This document shows, in pieces, positions 33,970 through 45,964 of a stretch of DNA of 64,000 nt. Position 1 is the first letter of the stretch. The number at the start of each line of letters is the position of its first letter. Both the position numbers and the translations under genes were made by a program. The stretch is from Callipepla californica brunnescens. Lineage: Eukaryota; Chordata; Aves; Galliformes; Odontophoridae. Below the pieces are notes generated by a model, which saw only the letters and a list, made by a program, of their open reading frames with translations, searched no databases and had not been told where the DNA came from. The stretch spans positions 981,723 through 1,045,722 of the forward strand of contig JALIRH010000115.1 in NCBI GenBank assembly GCA_023055505.1, in the 5' to 3' direction.

Positions 33970-34098
33970 CTAGTTTAAAGCTCTCTCAATTAGTCCAGCT
34001 AGCTCCTGGGCTAGAATTCGTTTCCCCCTTTGGGACAGGTGTAATCCATCAGCGGATAACAGGCCAGGAACTGAGTAAACTGCCCCGTGGTCAAAAAA
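33970..34098 (-). pseudogene. CR1 ORF1 C-terminal remnant, copy 7
   Basis: Forty-two codons plus TAG, unchanged breakpoint. Confidence 0.73.
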
Positions 34099-35967
34099 CC
34101 CAGCCTAGAACATGCTGTGTAGCATTCTAACATGATCTAGCAGCAGCTGCTGGCTTTTGTCTTCCGCTCTGCACACTCCACTTCCAGTACCTGAAAGGTA
34201 CTGGAGTGAAAACCAAAGTGGATGCCCCTGATCCCCTCATGGAGCATCACTGTGTCTTCTCTGTTTTAACTTAAATTACATGGACTTTTCTGTACCAACT
34301 GCTGATTTGATTCCATACTGCTGCAGTCACCATCCTTCTCAGTGGGATCACTAGGACATTACTATTTCCTGCTTCACTGAGATCTTCCATCTTCCTGCTA
34401 CTTTCCCCCTCCTATTGGCAGCTTTCTTCAGCTTGCATGAATCTATTACTTCTCGAAGCTGTGGTAAATAAATACCACGTTTTATCACCGCTTTGATACA
34501 TCCTCCCCACAACCTAAAAACAGAAGGTGTTAGTTTTTTTCAGAACACAAACAAAGCAAGGGAGCAACAACAACAGAAGAGGGCTACTTGTTGTCTCCAA
34601 CATTCAACATGAGCAATTACAAGCGTATCTTGAATTTAAAAGCAAACAAGTCTTCATAAAGACATTTCAGCACATTCAAAATAACACGCAACCTGCCTGA
34701 CCTGCGACAAAAAACGGCTGCACATATTTCAACAGGAAGGTCAGCCTAACCGTTAGCCAACTCAATCAGAACATGCCATTTCCATCCCATTCCAAGTAGA
34801 CTTGAACAGAAGTCATGATGACTTATTTATTGGAGCTAAGACCACGGTGAAAACCCCACAGGGCTACCCATCACAGGACTGTGTGATGGTTCAACACTCA
34901 AACGGATAGAAACTGGCTTGAAATAAAAAAATCACTCACAGTGCACTATGATCTTTGCTTAACGAGTTATTAAAACAACTCTGCAGGTGCACAGCTTCCA
35001 GGAGACTGAGCAAAAGCATCATACTCGATGTCAACAGTATTCATACTGCAGTATTAGAGACAGAAAAGGAGAAAGGAACAGAATCCTTACAGACTCAACC
35101 TAAAGCGCAAGCAGAGTTTTCTTCCTAGTTACACAAATTTCAATAAAGTACAAAAACTTGTCTTAGAAATGCTGCTGTCTGTGCGCACTTCCTCATGTCC
35201 GTCATCTCACAAGCGCGTGTACAGTCCAACAGCAAAACTAATGAGCAAAGAGAGATACAGTGAAGAGCGAGGCTGCACAATCAGTTGCAGAAAAACTGCA
35301 CTGCAATCAGATGCACCCAGCCTAGAACATGCTGTGTAGCATTCTAACATGATCTAGCAGCAGCTTCTGGCTTTTGTCTTCTGCTCTGCACACTCCACTT
35401 CCAGTACCTGAAAGGTACTGGAAGTGGAGTGTACAGAGTGAAAACCAAAGTGGATGCCCCTGATCCCCTCATGGAGCATCACTGTGTCTTCTCTGTTTTA
35501 ACTTAAATTACATGGACTTTTCTGTACCAACTGCTGATTTGATTCCATACTGCTGCAGTCACCATCCTTCTCAGTGGGATCATTAAGACATTACTATTTC
35601 CTGCTTCACTGAGATCTTCCATCTTCCTGCTACTTTCCCCCTCCTATTGGCAGCTTTCTTCAGCTTGCATGAATCTATTACTTCTCGAAGCTGTGGTAAA
35701 TAAATACCACGTTTTATCACCGCTTTGATACATCCTCCCCGCAACCTAAAAACAGAAGGTGTTAGTTTTTTTCAGAACACAAACAAAGCAAGGGAGCAAC
35801 AACAACAGAAGAGGGCTACTTGTTGTCTCCAACATTCAACATGAGCAATTACAAGTGTATCTTGAATTTAAAAGCAAACAAGTCTTCAGCAAAACTGACG
35901 AGCAAAGAGAGATACAGTGAAGAGCAAGGCTGCACAATCAGTTGTAGAAAAACTGCACTGCAATCAG
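34099..35967. repeat. Spacer 7 (full type)
   Basis: A at 34099-34656, U at 34657-35231, C1 to 35315, B at 35316-35888, C2 to 35967. It carries the three markers of spacer 3 (near 34351, 35581 and 35741). I see no gene in it. Confidence 0.94.
35384..35438. repeat. Segment-B palindrome, spacer 7
   Basis: 25-bp arms with one mismatch and loop TGAAA. Confidence 0.92.
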
Positions 35968-36060
35968 ATTCATAGATTCATAGATACATTAGGTTGGAAA
36001 GGACCTACAAGATCATCTAGTCCAACCATCCTCACACCACCATCCCTACCCACCAAGCTA

Positions 36061-38916
36061 CTAAATCAAATCCCTCAGCACCTCATCTAAACGCTTCTTC
36101 AACAGCGCTAGGGACGGTGCCTCAACCACCTCCCTAGGCAGGCCATTCCAGTGCCTGACCACTCTCTCAGAGAAAAAATTTTTCCTCAAGTCTAATCTAA
36201 ATCTTCCCCGGCACAACTTGTGGCCATTCCCTCTCGTCCTGTCATTAGTTACCTGGGAGAAGAGGCCGACCCCCTCCTTACCACAGCCTCCCTTCAGGAA
36301 GTGGTAGAGTGCAATGAGGTCTCCTCTAAGCCTCCTTTTCCCCAAACTAAACAATCCCAGCTCCCTCAGCCGCTCCTCGTAAGACTTGTGCTCCAGACCC
36401 CTCACCAGTTTTGTTGCCCTTCTCTGAACACGCTCCAGGGCCTCAACGTCTTTCTTGTAGTGAGGGGCCCAAAACTGAACACAGTACTCAAGGTGCGGCC
36501 GCACCAGAGCTGAGTACAGGGGGATGATCACCTCCCTGCTCCTGCTGGCCACACTATTCCTAATACAGGCCAGGATGCCGTTGGCCTTCTTGGCCACCTG
36601 GGCACACTGCCGGCTCATATTGAGCCGAGCATCAACCAACACCCCCAGGTCCTTTTCCTCTATACACTCCTCAAGCCATTCTGCCCCAAGCCTATAGCAT
36701 TGCATGGGGTGATTGTGGCCAAAGTGCAGGACCCGGCACTTGGCCTTATTGAACCTCATCCCATTGACCTCAGCCCAACTGTCTAGCCTATCCAGATCCC
36801 GCTGAAGGGCCTCCCTACCCTCAGGCAGATCGACACATCCTCCCAACTTGGTGTCATCCGCAAACTTACTGAGGGTACACTCAATCCCCTCATCCAGGTC
36901 ATCAATAAAGATATTAAACAAGACGGGCCCCAATACTGACCCTTGGGGGACACCACTCGTGACAGGACGCCAGCTGGACTTGACTCCATTAACCACTACC
37001 CGCTGGGCACGGCCCTCTAGCCAATTCTCAACCCAGAGAAGAGTGAACCTGTCCACACCATGGGCTGCCAGCTTCTGCAGGAGAATACTGTGGGAGACCG
37101 TGTCAAAGGCTTTGCTGAAGTCCAGGTAGACTACATCAACAGCCTTTCCCTCATCTACCAGTCTGGTCACCCAGTCATAGAAGGAGATGAGGTTGGACAA
37201 GCACGACCTGCCCTTTGTGAACCCGTGCTGGCTGGGTCTGATCCCCTGATTGCCATGCACGTGCCGTGTGATCTCCCTCAAGATCAATTGCTCCATAACT
37301 TTCCCTGATACCGAGGTCAGGCTGACAGGCCTGTAGTTCCCCGGATCTTCCTTACGGCCTTTCTTGTAGATGGGAGTCACATCGGCAAGCCTCCAATCTT
37401 GCGGGACCTCTCCAGATGACCAGGAATGCTGATAGATGGCAGAAAGCGGCTTGGCAATCACCTCTGCCAGCTCCCTCAGCACCCTTGGGTGGATCCCATC
37501 TGGCCCCATGGACTTGTGGCAGTTCAGATGGAGGAGCAGGTCTCTGACTGTCTCTGCTGGGATCACAGGGGGTGTATGATGCGCTTCGTCCCAGACTTCC
37601 AGGTCAGGGCGAGAAGTATCCTGAGGATAACTGGTCTGTCTATTAAAGACAGACGTGAAGAAGGCATTGAGAACCTCAGCCTTTTCCTTATCCTCTGTGG
37701 TTACATTCCCTGCCGCATCAAGTAAAGGAGGGAAATTCTCCTTAGTTCTTCTTTTACTGTTAATATATTTATAAAAGGATTTTTTGTTCTCCTTTACTGC
37801 AGTAGCCAGTCTAAGTTCAAGCTGGGCTTTTGCATTTCTAACTTCCTGCCTGCAAATCTTGGCAAGTTCCCTGTAGTCTCCCCAAGTAGCCTGTCCCATC
37901 TTCCAGAGGGCATAGACTCTCTTTTTCTCCCGGAGTCTCAACAAAAGATCCCGGTTCATCCACACTGGCCTTTTTCCCCTCCGGCTTGACTTACGGTACT
38001 CAGGGACAGCCTGCACCTGTGCCTTTAAGATTTCCGTCTTGAGGAGGACCCAGGCTTCCTGGACCCCTTTACCCCTCAGGAGCGAGTCCCAAGGGACCCT
38101 TGCAACAAGCGTCCTGAACAGGTCAAAGTCTGCCCTCCGCAAGTCCAAGGTAGCAGTTTTGCTAGTCACCCTCTTGATGTCACCAAGAATAGCAAACTCT
38201 ACCATTTCATGGTCACTCTGGCCAAGACGATCCCCAACCTTCACATCTCCTACTAGTCCTTCACTGTTAGTGAAGAGCAGGTCTAGCAGGGCACCTCCCC
38301 TGCTAGGTTCTTGCACCAGCTGTGTCAGGAAGCAATCTTCCACACACTCCAGAAATCTCAAGGACTGCTTCCTCTGCGCGGTATTATATTTCCAGCATCT
38401 ATCAGGGAAGTTGAAGTCCCCCATGAGAACTAGTGCTGGCCATCGTGCAACATCTACTAGTTGCTTGTAGAACACCTCATCTATCTCTTCATCTTGGCTA
38501 GGCGGTCTATAACAGAGCCCCACCACAATGTCACTCCTACAGACCATCCCCCTGATCCTTACCCACAGACACTCCACTTGGTCGTTTCCAACCTCAAACT
38601 CTTCAACATCAAGACACTCTTTGATATAGAGAGCTATGCCACCACCCTTTTTTCCCCGCCTGTCCCTTCTGAAGACCTTCTTGTAGCCATCCATCCCAGT
38701 CCTCCAGTCATGGGAGGGGTCCCACCATGTTTCTGTAATAGCAACAAGGTCACAGTTAGCCTGCCTTACAATGGTTTCAAGCTCTTCTTGTTTATTGCCC
38801 CTGCTGCGTGCGTTGGTGTATATGCACTTCAGCTGAGACATTTGCCTCACCCTTTGTTCCAGCACAGCCCCCCTGGGCTCTTCACTGGGGAGCCCTGTTA
38901 TATCCCCTACCCCCAT
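36061..38916 (-). CDS. CR1 ORF2 protein, intact (same protein as copy 4)
   Basis: The predicted protein matches copy 4 at every variable residue: Val3, Cys55, Leu186, Val192, Trp338, Gly884 and Asn913. It has the full set of endonuclease (Asn35, Glu62, Asp167, His236) and RT (Asp599, Asp687, Asp688) residues. Leu186 is found only in this pair. Confidence 0.95.
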   Translation of the reverse strand: MGVGDITGLPSEEPRGAVLEQRVRQMSQLKCIYTNARSRGNKQEELETIVRQANCDLVAITETWWDPSHDWRTGMDGYKKVFRRDRRGKKGGGIALYIKECLDVEEFEVGNDQVECLWVRIRGMVCRSDIVVGLCYRPPSQDEEIDEVFYKQLVDVARWPALVLMGDFNFPDRCWKYNTAQRKQSLRFLECVEDCFLTQLVQEPSRGGALLDLLFTNSEGLVGDVKVGDRLGQSDHEMVEFAILGDIKRVTSKTATLDLRRADFDLFRTLVARVPWDSLLRGKGVQEAWVLLKTEILKAQVQAVPEYRKSSRRGKRPVWMNRDLLLRLREKKRVYALWKMGQATWGDYRELAKICRQEVRNAKAQLELRLATAVKENKKSFYKYINSKRRTKENFPPLLDAAGNVTTEDKEKAEVLNAFFTSVFNRQTSYPQDTSRPDLEVWDEAHHTPPVIPAETVRDLLLHLNCHKSMGPDGIHPRVLRELAEVIAKPLSAIYQHSWSSGEVPQDWRLADVTPIYKKGRKEDPGNYRPVSLTSVSGKVMEQLILREITRHVHGNQGIRPSQHGFTKGRSCLSNLISFYDWVTRLVDEGKAVDVVYLDFSKAFDTVSHSILLQKLAAHGVDRFTLLWVENWLEGRAQRVVVNGVKSSWRPVTSGVPQGSVLGPVLFNIFIDDLDEGIECTLSKFADDTKLGGCVDLPEGREALQRDLDRLDSWAEVNGMRFNKAKCRVLHFGHNHPMQCYRLGAEWLEECIEEKDLGVLVDARLNMSRQCAQVAKKANGILACIRNSVASRSREVIIPLYSALVRPHLEYCVQFWAPHYKKDVEALERVQRRATKLVRGLEHKSYEERLRELGLFSLGKRRLRGDLIALYHFLKGGCGKEGVGLFSQVTNDRTRGNGHKLCRGRFRLDLRKNFFSERVVRHWNGLPREVVEAPSLALLKKRLDEVLRDLI

Positions 38917-38921
38917 CACAG

Positions 38922-39050
38922 CTAGTTTAAAGCTCTCTCAATTAGTCCAGCTAGCTCCTGGGCTAGAATTCGTTTCCCCCTTTGGGACAGGTGTAATCCA
39001 TCAGCGGATAACAGGCCAGGAACTGAGTAAACTGCCCCGTGGTCAAAAAA
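38922..39050 (-). pseudogene. CR1 ORF1 C-terminal remnant, copy 8
   Basis: Forty-two codons plus TAG, unchanged breakpoint. Confidence 0.73.
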
Positions 39051-40919
39051 CCCAGCCTAGAACATGCTGTGTAGCATTCTAACATGATCTAGCAGCAGCT
39101 GCTGGCTTTTGTCTTCCGCTCTGCACACTCCACTTCCAGTACCTGAAAGGTACTGGAGTGAAAACCAAAGTGGATGCCCCTGATCCCCTCATGGAGCATC
39201 ACTGTGTCTTCTCTGTTTTAACTTAAATTACATGGACTTTTCTGTACCAACTGCTGATTTGATTCCATACTGCTGCAGTCACCATCCTTCTCAGTGGGAT
39301 CATTAGGACATTACTATTTCCTGCTTCACTGAGATCTTCCATCTTCCTGCTACTTTCCCCCTCCTATTGGCAGCTTTCTTCAGCTTGCATGAATCTATTA
39401 CTTCTCGAAGCTGTGGTAAATAAATACCACGTTTTATCACCGCTTTGATACATCCTCCCCACAACCTAAAAACAGAAGGTGTTAGTTTTTTTCAGAACAC
39501 AAACAAAGCAAGGGAGCAACAACAACAGAAGAGGGCTACTTGTTGTCTCCAACATTCAACATGAGCAATTACAAGCGTATCTTGAATTTAAAAGCAAACA
39601 AGTCTTCATAAAGACATTTCAGCACATTCAAAATAACACGCAACCTGCCTGACCTGCGACAAAAAACGGCTGCACATATTTCAACAGGAAGGTCAGCCTA
39701 ACCGTTAGCCAACTCAATCAGAACATGCCATTTCCATCCCATTCCAAGTAGACTTGAACAGAAGTCATGATGACTTATTTATTGGAGCTAAGACCACGGT
39801 GAAAACCCCACAGGGCTACCCATCACAGGACTGTGTGATGGTTCAACACTCAAACGGATAGAAACTGGCTTGAAATAAAAAAATCACTCACAGTGCACTA
39901 TGATCTTTGCTTAACGAGTTATTAAAACAACTCTGCAGGTGCACAGCTTCCAGGAGACTGAGCAAAAGCATCATACTCGATGTCAACAGTATTCATACTG
40001 CAGTATTAGAGACAGAAAAGGAGAAAGGAACAGAATCCTTACAGACTCAACCTAAAGCGCAAGCAGAGTTTTCTTCCTAGTTACACAAATTTCAATAAAG
40101 TACAAAAACTTGTCTTAGAAATGCTGCTGTCTGTGCGCACTTCCTCATGTCCGTCATCTCACAAGCGCGTGTACAGTCCAACAGCAAAACTAATGAGCAA
40201 AGAGAGATACAGTGAAGAGCGAGGCTGCACAATCAGTTGCAGAAAAACTGCACTGCAATCAGATGCACCCAGCCTAGAACATGCTGTGTAGCATTCTAAC
40301 ATGATCTAGCAGCAGCTTCTGGCTTTTGTCTTCTGCTCTGCACACTCCACTTCCAGTACCTGAAAGGTACTGGAAGTGGAGTGTACAGAGTGAAAACCAA
40401 AGTGGATGCCCCTGATCCCCTCATGGAGCATCACTGTGTCTTCTCTGTTTTAACTTAAATTACATGGACTTTTCTGTACCAACTGCTGATTTGATTCCAT
40501 ACTGCTGCAGTCACCATCCTTCTCAGTGGGATCATTAGGACATTACTATTTCCTGCTTCACTGAGATCTTCCATCTTCCTGCTACTTTCCCCCTCCTATT
40601 GGCAGCTTTCTTCAGCTTGCATGAATCTATTACTTCTCGAAGCTGTGGTAAATAAATACCACGTTTTATCACCGCTTTGATACATCCTCCCCACAACCTA
40701 AAAACAGAAGGTGTTAGTTTTTTTCAGAACACAAACAAAGCAAGGGAGCAACAACAACAGAAGAGGGCTACTTGTTGTCTCCAACATTCAACATGAGCAA
40801 TTACAAGTGTATCTTGAATTTAAAAGCAAACAAGTCTTCAGCAAAACTGACGAGCAAAGAGAGATACAGTGAAGAGCAAGGCTGCACAATCAGTTGTAGA
40901 AAAACTGCACTGCAATCAG
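39051..40919. repeat. Spacer 8 (full type)
   Basis: A at 39051-39608, U at 39609-40183, C1 to 40267, B at 40268-40840, C2 to 40919. B still has AGCAGCTTCTGG but now ACAAGTG, so it is intermediate between the left spacers and spacers 9-12. I see no gene in it. Confidence 0.94.
40336..40390. repeat. Segment-B palindrome, spacer 8
   Basis: 25-bp arms with one mismatch and loop TGAAA. Confidence 0.92.
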
Positions 40920-41012
40920 ATTCATAGATTCATAGATACATTAGGTTGGAAAGGACCTACAAGATCATCTAGTCCAACCATCCTCACACCACCATCCCTA
41001 CCAACCAAGCTA

Positions 41013-43868
41013 CTAAATCAAATCCCTCAGCACCTCATCTAAACGCTTCTTCAACAGCGCTAGGGACGGTGCCTCAACCACCTCCCTAGGCAGGCCATTC
41101 CAGTGCCTGACCACTCTCTCAGAGAAAAAAATTTTCCTCAAGTCTAATCTAAATCTTCCCCGGCACAACTTGTGGCCATTCCCTCTTGTCCTGTCATTAG
41201 TTACCTGGGAGAAGAGGCTGACCCCCTCCTTACCACAGCCTCCCTTCAGGAAGTGGTAGAGTGCAATGAGGTCTCCTCTAAGCCTCCTTTTCCCCAAACT
41301 AAACAATCCCAGCTCCCTCAGCCGCTCCTCGTAAGACTTGTGCTCCAGACCCCTCACCAGTTTTGTTGCCCTTCTCTGAACACGCTCCAGGGCCTCAACG
41401 TCTTTCTTGTAGTGAGGGGCCCAAAACTGAACACAGTACTCAAGGTGCGGCCGCACCAGAGCTGAGTACAGGGGGATGATCACCTCCCTGCTCCTGCTGG
41501 CCACACTATTCCTAATACAGGCCAGGATGCCATTGGCCTTCTTGGCCACCTGGGCACACTGCCGGCTCATATTGAGCCGAGCATCAACCAACACCCCCAG
41601 GTCCTTTTCCTCTATACACTCCTCAAGCCATTCTGCCCCAAGCCTATAGCATTGCATGGGGTGATTGTGGCCAAAGTGCAGGACCCGGCACTTGGCCTTA
41701 TTGAACCTCATCCCATTGACCTCAGCCCAACTGTCTAGCCTATCCAGATCCCGCTGAAGGGCCTCCCTACCCTCAGGCAGATCGACACATCCTCCCAACT
41801 TGGTGTCATCCGCAAACTTACTGAGGGTACACTCAATCCCCTCATCCAGGTCATCAATAAAGATATTAAACAAGACGGGCCCCAATACTGACCCTTGGGG
41901 GACACCACTCGTGACAGGACGCCAGCTGGACTTGACTCCATTAACCACTACCCGCTGGGCACGGCCCTCTAGCCAATTCTCAACCCAGAGAAGAGTGAAC
42001 CTGTCCACACCATGGGCTGCCAGCTTCTGCAGGAGAATACTGTGGGAGACCGTGTCAAAGGCTTTGCTGAAGTCCAGGTAGACTACATCAACAGCCTTTC
42101 CCTCATCTACCAGTCTGGTCACCCAGTCATAGAAGGAGATGAGGTTGGACAAGCACGACCTGCCCTTTGTGAACCCATGCTGGCTGGGTCTGATCCCCTG
42201 ATTGCCATGCACGTGCCGTGTGATCTCCCTCAAGATCAATTGCTCCATAACTTTCCCTGATACCGAGGTCAGGCTGACAGGCCTGTAGTTCCCCGGATCT
42301 TCCTTACGGCCTTTCTTGTAGATGGGAGTCACATCGGCAAGCCTCCAATCTTGCGGGACCTCTCCAGATGACCAGGAATGCTGATAGATGGCAGAAAGCG
42401 GCTTGGCAATCACCTCTGCCAGCTCCCTCAGCACCCTTGGGTGGATCCCATCTGGCCCCATGGACTTGTGGCAGTTCAGATGGAGGAGCAGGTCTCTGAC
42501 TGTCTCTGCTGGGATCACAGGGGGTGTATGATGCGCTTCGTCCCAGACTTCCAGGTCAGGGCGAGAAGTATCCTGAGGATAACTGGTCTGTCTATTAAAG
42601 ACAGACGTGAAGAAGGCATTGAGAACCTCAGCCTTTTCCTTATCCTCTGTGGTTACATTCCCTGCCGCATCAAGTAAAGGAGGGAAATTCTCCTTAGTTC
42701 TTCTTTTACTGTTAATATATTTATAAAAGGATTTTTTGTTCTCCTTTACTGCAGTAGCCAGTCTAAGTTCAAGCTGGGCTTTTGCATTTCTAACTTCCTG
42801 CCTGCAAATCTTGGCAAGTTCCCTGTAGTCTCCCCAAGTAGCCTGTCCCATCTTCCAGAGGGCATAGACTCTCTTTTTCTCCCGGAGTCTCAACAAAAGA
42901 TCCCGGTTCATCCACACTGGCCTTTTTCCCCTCCGGCTTGACTTACGGTACTCAGGGACAGCCTGCACCTGTGCCTTTAAGATTTCCGTCTTGAGGAGGA
43001 CCCAGGCTTCCTGGACCCCTTTACCCCTCAGGAGCGAGTCCCAAGGGACCCTTGCAACAAGCGTCCTGAACAGGTCAAAGTCTGCCCTCCGCAAGTCCAA
43101 GGTAGCAGTTTTGCTAGTCACCCTCTTGATGTCACCAAGAATAGCAAACTCTACCATTTCATGGTCACTCTGGCCAAGACGATCCCCAACCTTCACATCT
43201 CCTACTAGTCCTTCACTGTTAGTGAAGAGCAGGTCTAGCAGGGCACCTCCCCTGCTAGGTTCTTGCACCAGCTGTGTCAGGAAGCAATCTTCCACACACT
43301 CCAGAAATCTCATGGACTGCTTCCTCTGCGCGGTATTATATTTCCAGCATCTATCAGGGAAGTTGAAGTCCCCCATGAGAACTAGTGCTGGCCATCGTGC
43401 AACATCTACTAGTTGCTTGTACAACACCTCATCTATCTCTTCATCTTGGCTAGGCGGTCTATAACAGAGCCCCACCACAATGTCACTCCTACAGACCATC
43501 CCCCTGATCCTTACCCACAGACACTCCACTTGGTCGTTTCCAACCTCAAACTCTTCAACATCAAGACACTCTTTGATATAGAGAGCTATGCCACCACCCT
43601 TTTTTCCCCGCCTGTCCCTTCTGAAGACCTTCTTGTAGCCATCCATCCCAGTCCTCCAGTCATGGGAGGGGTCCCACCATGTTTCTGTAATAGCAACAAG
43701 GTCACAGTTAGCCTGCCTTACAATGGTTTCAAGCTCTTCTTGTTTATTGCCCCTGCTGCGTGCGTTGGTGTATATGCACTTCAGCTGAGACATTTGCCTC
43801 ACCCTTTGTTCCAGCACAGCCCCCCTGGGCTCTTCACTGGGGAGCCCTGTTATATCCCCTAGCCCCAT
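41013..43868 (-). CDS. CR1 ORF2 protein, intact, Phe149Leu
   Basis: This complete 951-codon frame has the consensus residues Leu3, Cys55, Met186, Val192, Trp338, Ser884 and Ile913. Its private change is Leu149 for Phe (C instead of G at 43422), between the YRPP and GDFN endonuclease motifs and not at a catalytic position. RT motifs are unchanged. Confidence 0.95.
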   Translation of the reverse strand: MGLGDITGLPSEEPRGAVLEQRVRQMSQLKCIYTNARSRGNKQEELETIVRQANCDLVAITETWWDPSHDWRTGMDGYKKVFRRDRRGKKGGGIALYIKECLDVEEFEVGNDQVECLWVRIRGMVCRSDIVVGLCYRPPSQDEEIDEVLYKQLVDVARWPALVLMGDFNFPDRCWKYNTAQRKQSMRFLECVEDCFLTQLVQEPSRGGALLDLLFTNSEGLVGDVKVGDRLGQSDHEMVEFAILGDIKRVTSKTATLDLRRADFDLFRTLVARVPWDSLLRGKGVQEAWVLLKTEILKAQVQAVPEYRKSSRRGKRPVWMNRDLLLRLREKKRVYALWKMGQATWGDYRELAKICRQEVRNAKAQLELRLATAVKENKKSFYKYINSKRRTKENFPPLLDAAGNVTTEDKEKAEVLNAFFTSVFNRQTSYPQDTSRPDLEVWDEAHHTPPVIPAETVRDLLLHLNCHKSMGPDGIHPRVLRELAEVIAKPLSAIYQHSWSSGEVPQDWRLADVTPIYKKGRKEDPGNYRPVSLTSVSGKVMEQLILREITRHVHGNQGIRPSQHGFTKGRSCLSNLISFYDWVTRLVDEGKAVDVVYLDFSKAFDTVSHSILLQKLAAHGVDRFTLLWVENWLEGRAQRVVVNGVKSSWRPVTSGVPQGSVLGPVLFNIFIDDLDEGIECTLSKFADDTKLGGCVDLPEGREALQRDLDRLDSWAEVNGMRFNKAKCRVLHFGHNHPMQCYRLGAEWLEECIEEKDLGVLVDARLNMSRQCAQVAKKANGILACIRNSVASRSREVIIPLYSALVRPHLEYCVQFWAPHYKKDVEALERVQRRATKLVRGLEHKSYEERLRELGLFSLGKRRLRGDLIALYHFLKGGCGKEGVSLFSQVTNDRTRGNGHKLCRGRFRLDLRKIFFSERVVRHWNGLPREVVEAPSLALLKKRLDEVLRDLI

Positions 43869-43873
43869 CACAG

Positions 43874-44002
43874 CTAGTTTAAAGCTCTCTCAATTAGTCC
43901 AGCTAGCTCCTGGGCTAGAATTCGTTTCCCCCTTTGGGACAGGTGTAATCCATCAGCGGATAACAGGCCAGGAACTGAGTAAACTGCCCCGTGGTCAAAA
44001 AA
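43874..44002 (-). pseudogene. CR1 ORF1 C-terminal remnant, copy 9
   Basis: Forty-two codons plus TAG, unchanged breakpoint. Confidence 0.73.
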
Positions 44003-45871
44003 CCCAGCCTAGAACATGCTGTGTAGCATTCTAACATGATCTAGCAGCAGCTGCTGGCTTTTGTCTTCCGCTCTGCACACTCCACTTCCAGTACCTGAAA
44101 GGTACTGGAGTGAAAACCAAAGTGGATGCCCCTGATCCCCTCATGGAGCATCACTGTGTCTTCTCTGTTTTAACTTAAATTACATGGACTTTTTTGTACC
44201 AACTGCTGATTTGATTCCATACTGCTGCAGTCACCATCCTTCTCAGTGGGATCATTAGGACATTACTATTTCCTGCTTCACTGAGATCTTCCATCTTCCT
44301 GCTACTTTCCCCCTCCTATTGGCAGCTTTCTTCAGCTTGCATGAATCTATTACTTCTCGAAGCTGTGGTAAATAAATACCACGTTTTACCACCGCTTTGA
44401 TACATCCTCCCCACAACCTAAAAACAGAAGGTGTTAGTTTTTTTCAGAACACAAACAAAGCAAGGGAGCAACAACAACAGAAGAGGGCTACTTGTTGTCT
44501 CCAACATTCAACATGAGCAATTACAAGCGTATCTTGAATTTAAAAGCAAACAAGTCTTCATAAAGACATTTCAGCACATTCAAAATAACACGCAACCTGC
44601 CTGACCTGCGACAAAAAACGGCTGCACATATTTCAACAGGAAGGTCAGCCTAACCGTTAGCCAACTCAATCAGAACATGCCATTTCCATCCCATTCCAAG
44701 TAGACTTGAACAGAAGTCATGATGACTTATTTATTGGAGCTAAGACCACGGTGAAAACCCCACAGGGCTACCCATCACAGGACTGTGTGATGGTTCAACA
44801 CTCAAACGGATAGAAACTGGCTTGAAATAAAAAAATCACTCACAGTGCACTATGATCTTTGCTTAACGAGTTATTAAAACAACTCTACAGGTGCACAGCT
44901 TCCAGGAGACTGAGCAAAAGCATCATACTCGATGTCAACAGTATTCATACTGCAGTATTAGAGACAGAAAAGGAGAAAGGAACAGAATCCTTACAGACTC
45001 AACCTAAAGCGCAAGCAGAGTTTTCTTCCTAGTTACACAAATTTCAATAAAGTACAAAAACTTGTCTTAGAAATGCTGCTGTCTGTGCGCACTTCCTCAT
45101 GTCCGTCATCTCACAAGCGCATGTACAGTCCAACAGCAAAACTAATGAGCAAAGAGAGATACAGTGAAGAGCGAGGCTGCACAATCAGTTGTAGAAAAAC
45201 TGCACTGCAATCAGATGCACCCAGCCTAGAGCATGCTGTGTAGCATTCTAACATGATCTAGCAGCAGCTGCTGGCTTTTGTCTTCTGCTCTGCACACTCC
45301 ACTTGCAGTACCTGAAAGGTACTGGAAGTGGAGTGTACAGAGTGAAAACCAAAGTGGATGCCCCTGATCCCCTCATGGAGCATCACTGTGTCTTCTCTGT
45401 TTTAACTTAAATTACATGGACTTTTCTGTACCAACTGCTGATTTGATTCCATACTGCTGCAGTCACCATCCTTCTCAGTGGGATCATTAGGACATTACTA
45501 TTTCCTGCTTCACTGAGATCTTCCATCTTCCTGCTACTTTCCCCCTCCTATTGGCAGCTTTCTTCAGCTTGCATGAATCTATTACTTCTCGAAGCTGTGG
45601 TAAATAAATGCCACGTTTTATCACCGCTTTGATACATCCTCCCCACAACCTAAAAACAGAAGGTGTTAGTTTTTTTCAGAACACAAACAAAGCAAGGGAG
45701 CAACAACAACAGAAGAGGGCTACTTGTTGTCTCCAACATTCAACATGAGCAATTACAAGTGTATCTTGAATTTAAAAGCAAACAAGTCTTCAGCAAAACT
45801 GACGAGCAAAGAGAGATACAGTGAAGAGCAAGGCTGCACAATCAGTTGTAGAAAAACTGCACTGCAATCAG
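44003..45871. repeat. Spacer 9 (full type, most divergent)
   Basis: A at 44003-44560, U at 44561-45135, C1 to 45219, B at 45220-45792, C2 to 45871. It has private substitutions not seen in other spacers: TTTTTTGTACC (44194), TTTTACCACC (44389), CTCTACAGG (44887), GCGCATGTAC (45121), CTTGCAG (45305) and AAATGCCAC (45610). It is the first spacer with the AGAGCATGCTG and AGCAGCTGCTGG form of B. I see no gene in it. Confidence 0.92.
45288..45342. repeat. Segment-B palindrome, spacer 9 (extra mismatch)
   Basis: A C-to-G change at 45305 in the left arm adds a second mismatch to the stem, which is unique among the eleven long palindromes. Confidence 0.9.
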
Positions 45872-45964
45872 ATTCATAGATTCATAGATACATTAGGTTG
45901 GAAAGGACCTACAAGATCATCTAGTCCAACCATCCTCACACCACCATCCCTACCCACCAAGCTA

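Larger units (their letters stand above)
31008..34098 (-). mobile_element. CR1 copy 7
   Basis: This 3091-bp copy has three terminal repeats. The body resembles copy 3 and the 5' end resembles copies 4 and 8 (mosaic). Confidence 0.97.
35968..39050 (-). mobile_element. CR1 copy 8
   Basis: This 3083-bp copy has two terminal repeats and the CCACCAAGC 3' UTR variant. It is the counterpart of copy 4. Confidence 0.97.
22320..40919. repeat. 18.6-kb super-repeat, second copy (CR1 copies 5-8)
   Basis: This is the second instance of the four-unit block. It differs from the first in a patch of copy 7 (33612-33958, which resembles copy 8 rather than copy 3), in a patch of copy 6 (29225 and 29574 differ from 10625 and 10974 in copy 2), in Ser884 of copy 7 versus Gly in copy 3, and in the spacer after copy 8. 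Copy 9 shares a rare substitution with copy 5 (42175 and 23585, CCCATGCTGG instead of CCCGTGCTGG), so homology at this spacing may run on into copy 9. Confidence 0.8.
40920..44002 (-). mobile_element. CR1 copy 9
   Basis: This 3083-bp copy has two terminal repeats but the AACCAAGC 3' UTR variant, a combination shared with copy 11. Confidence 0.97.
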
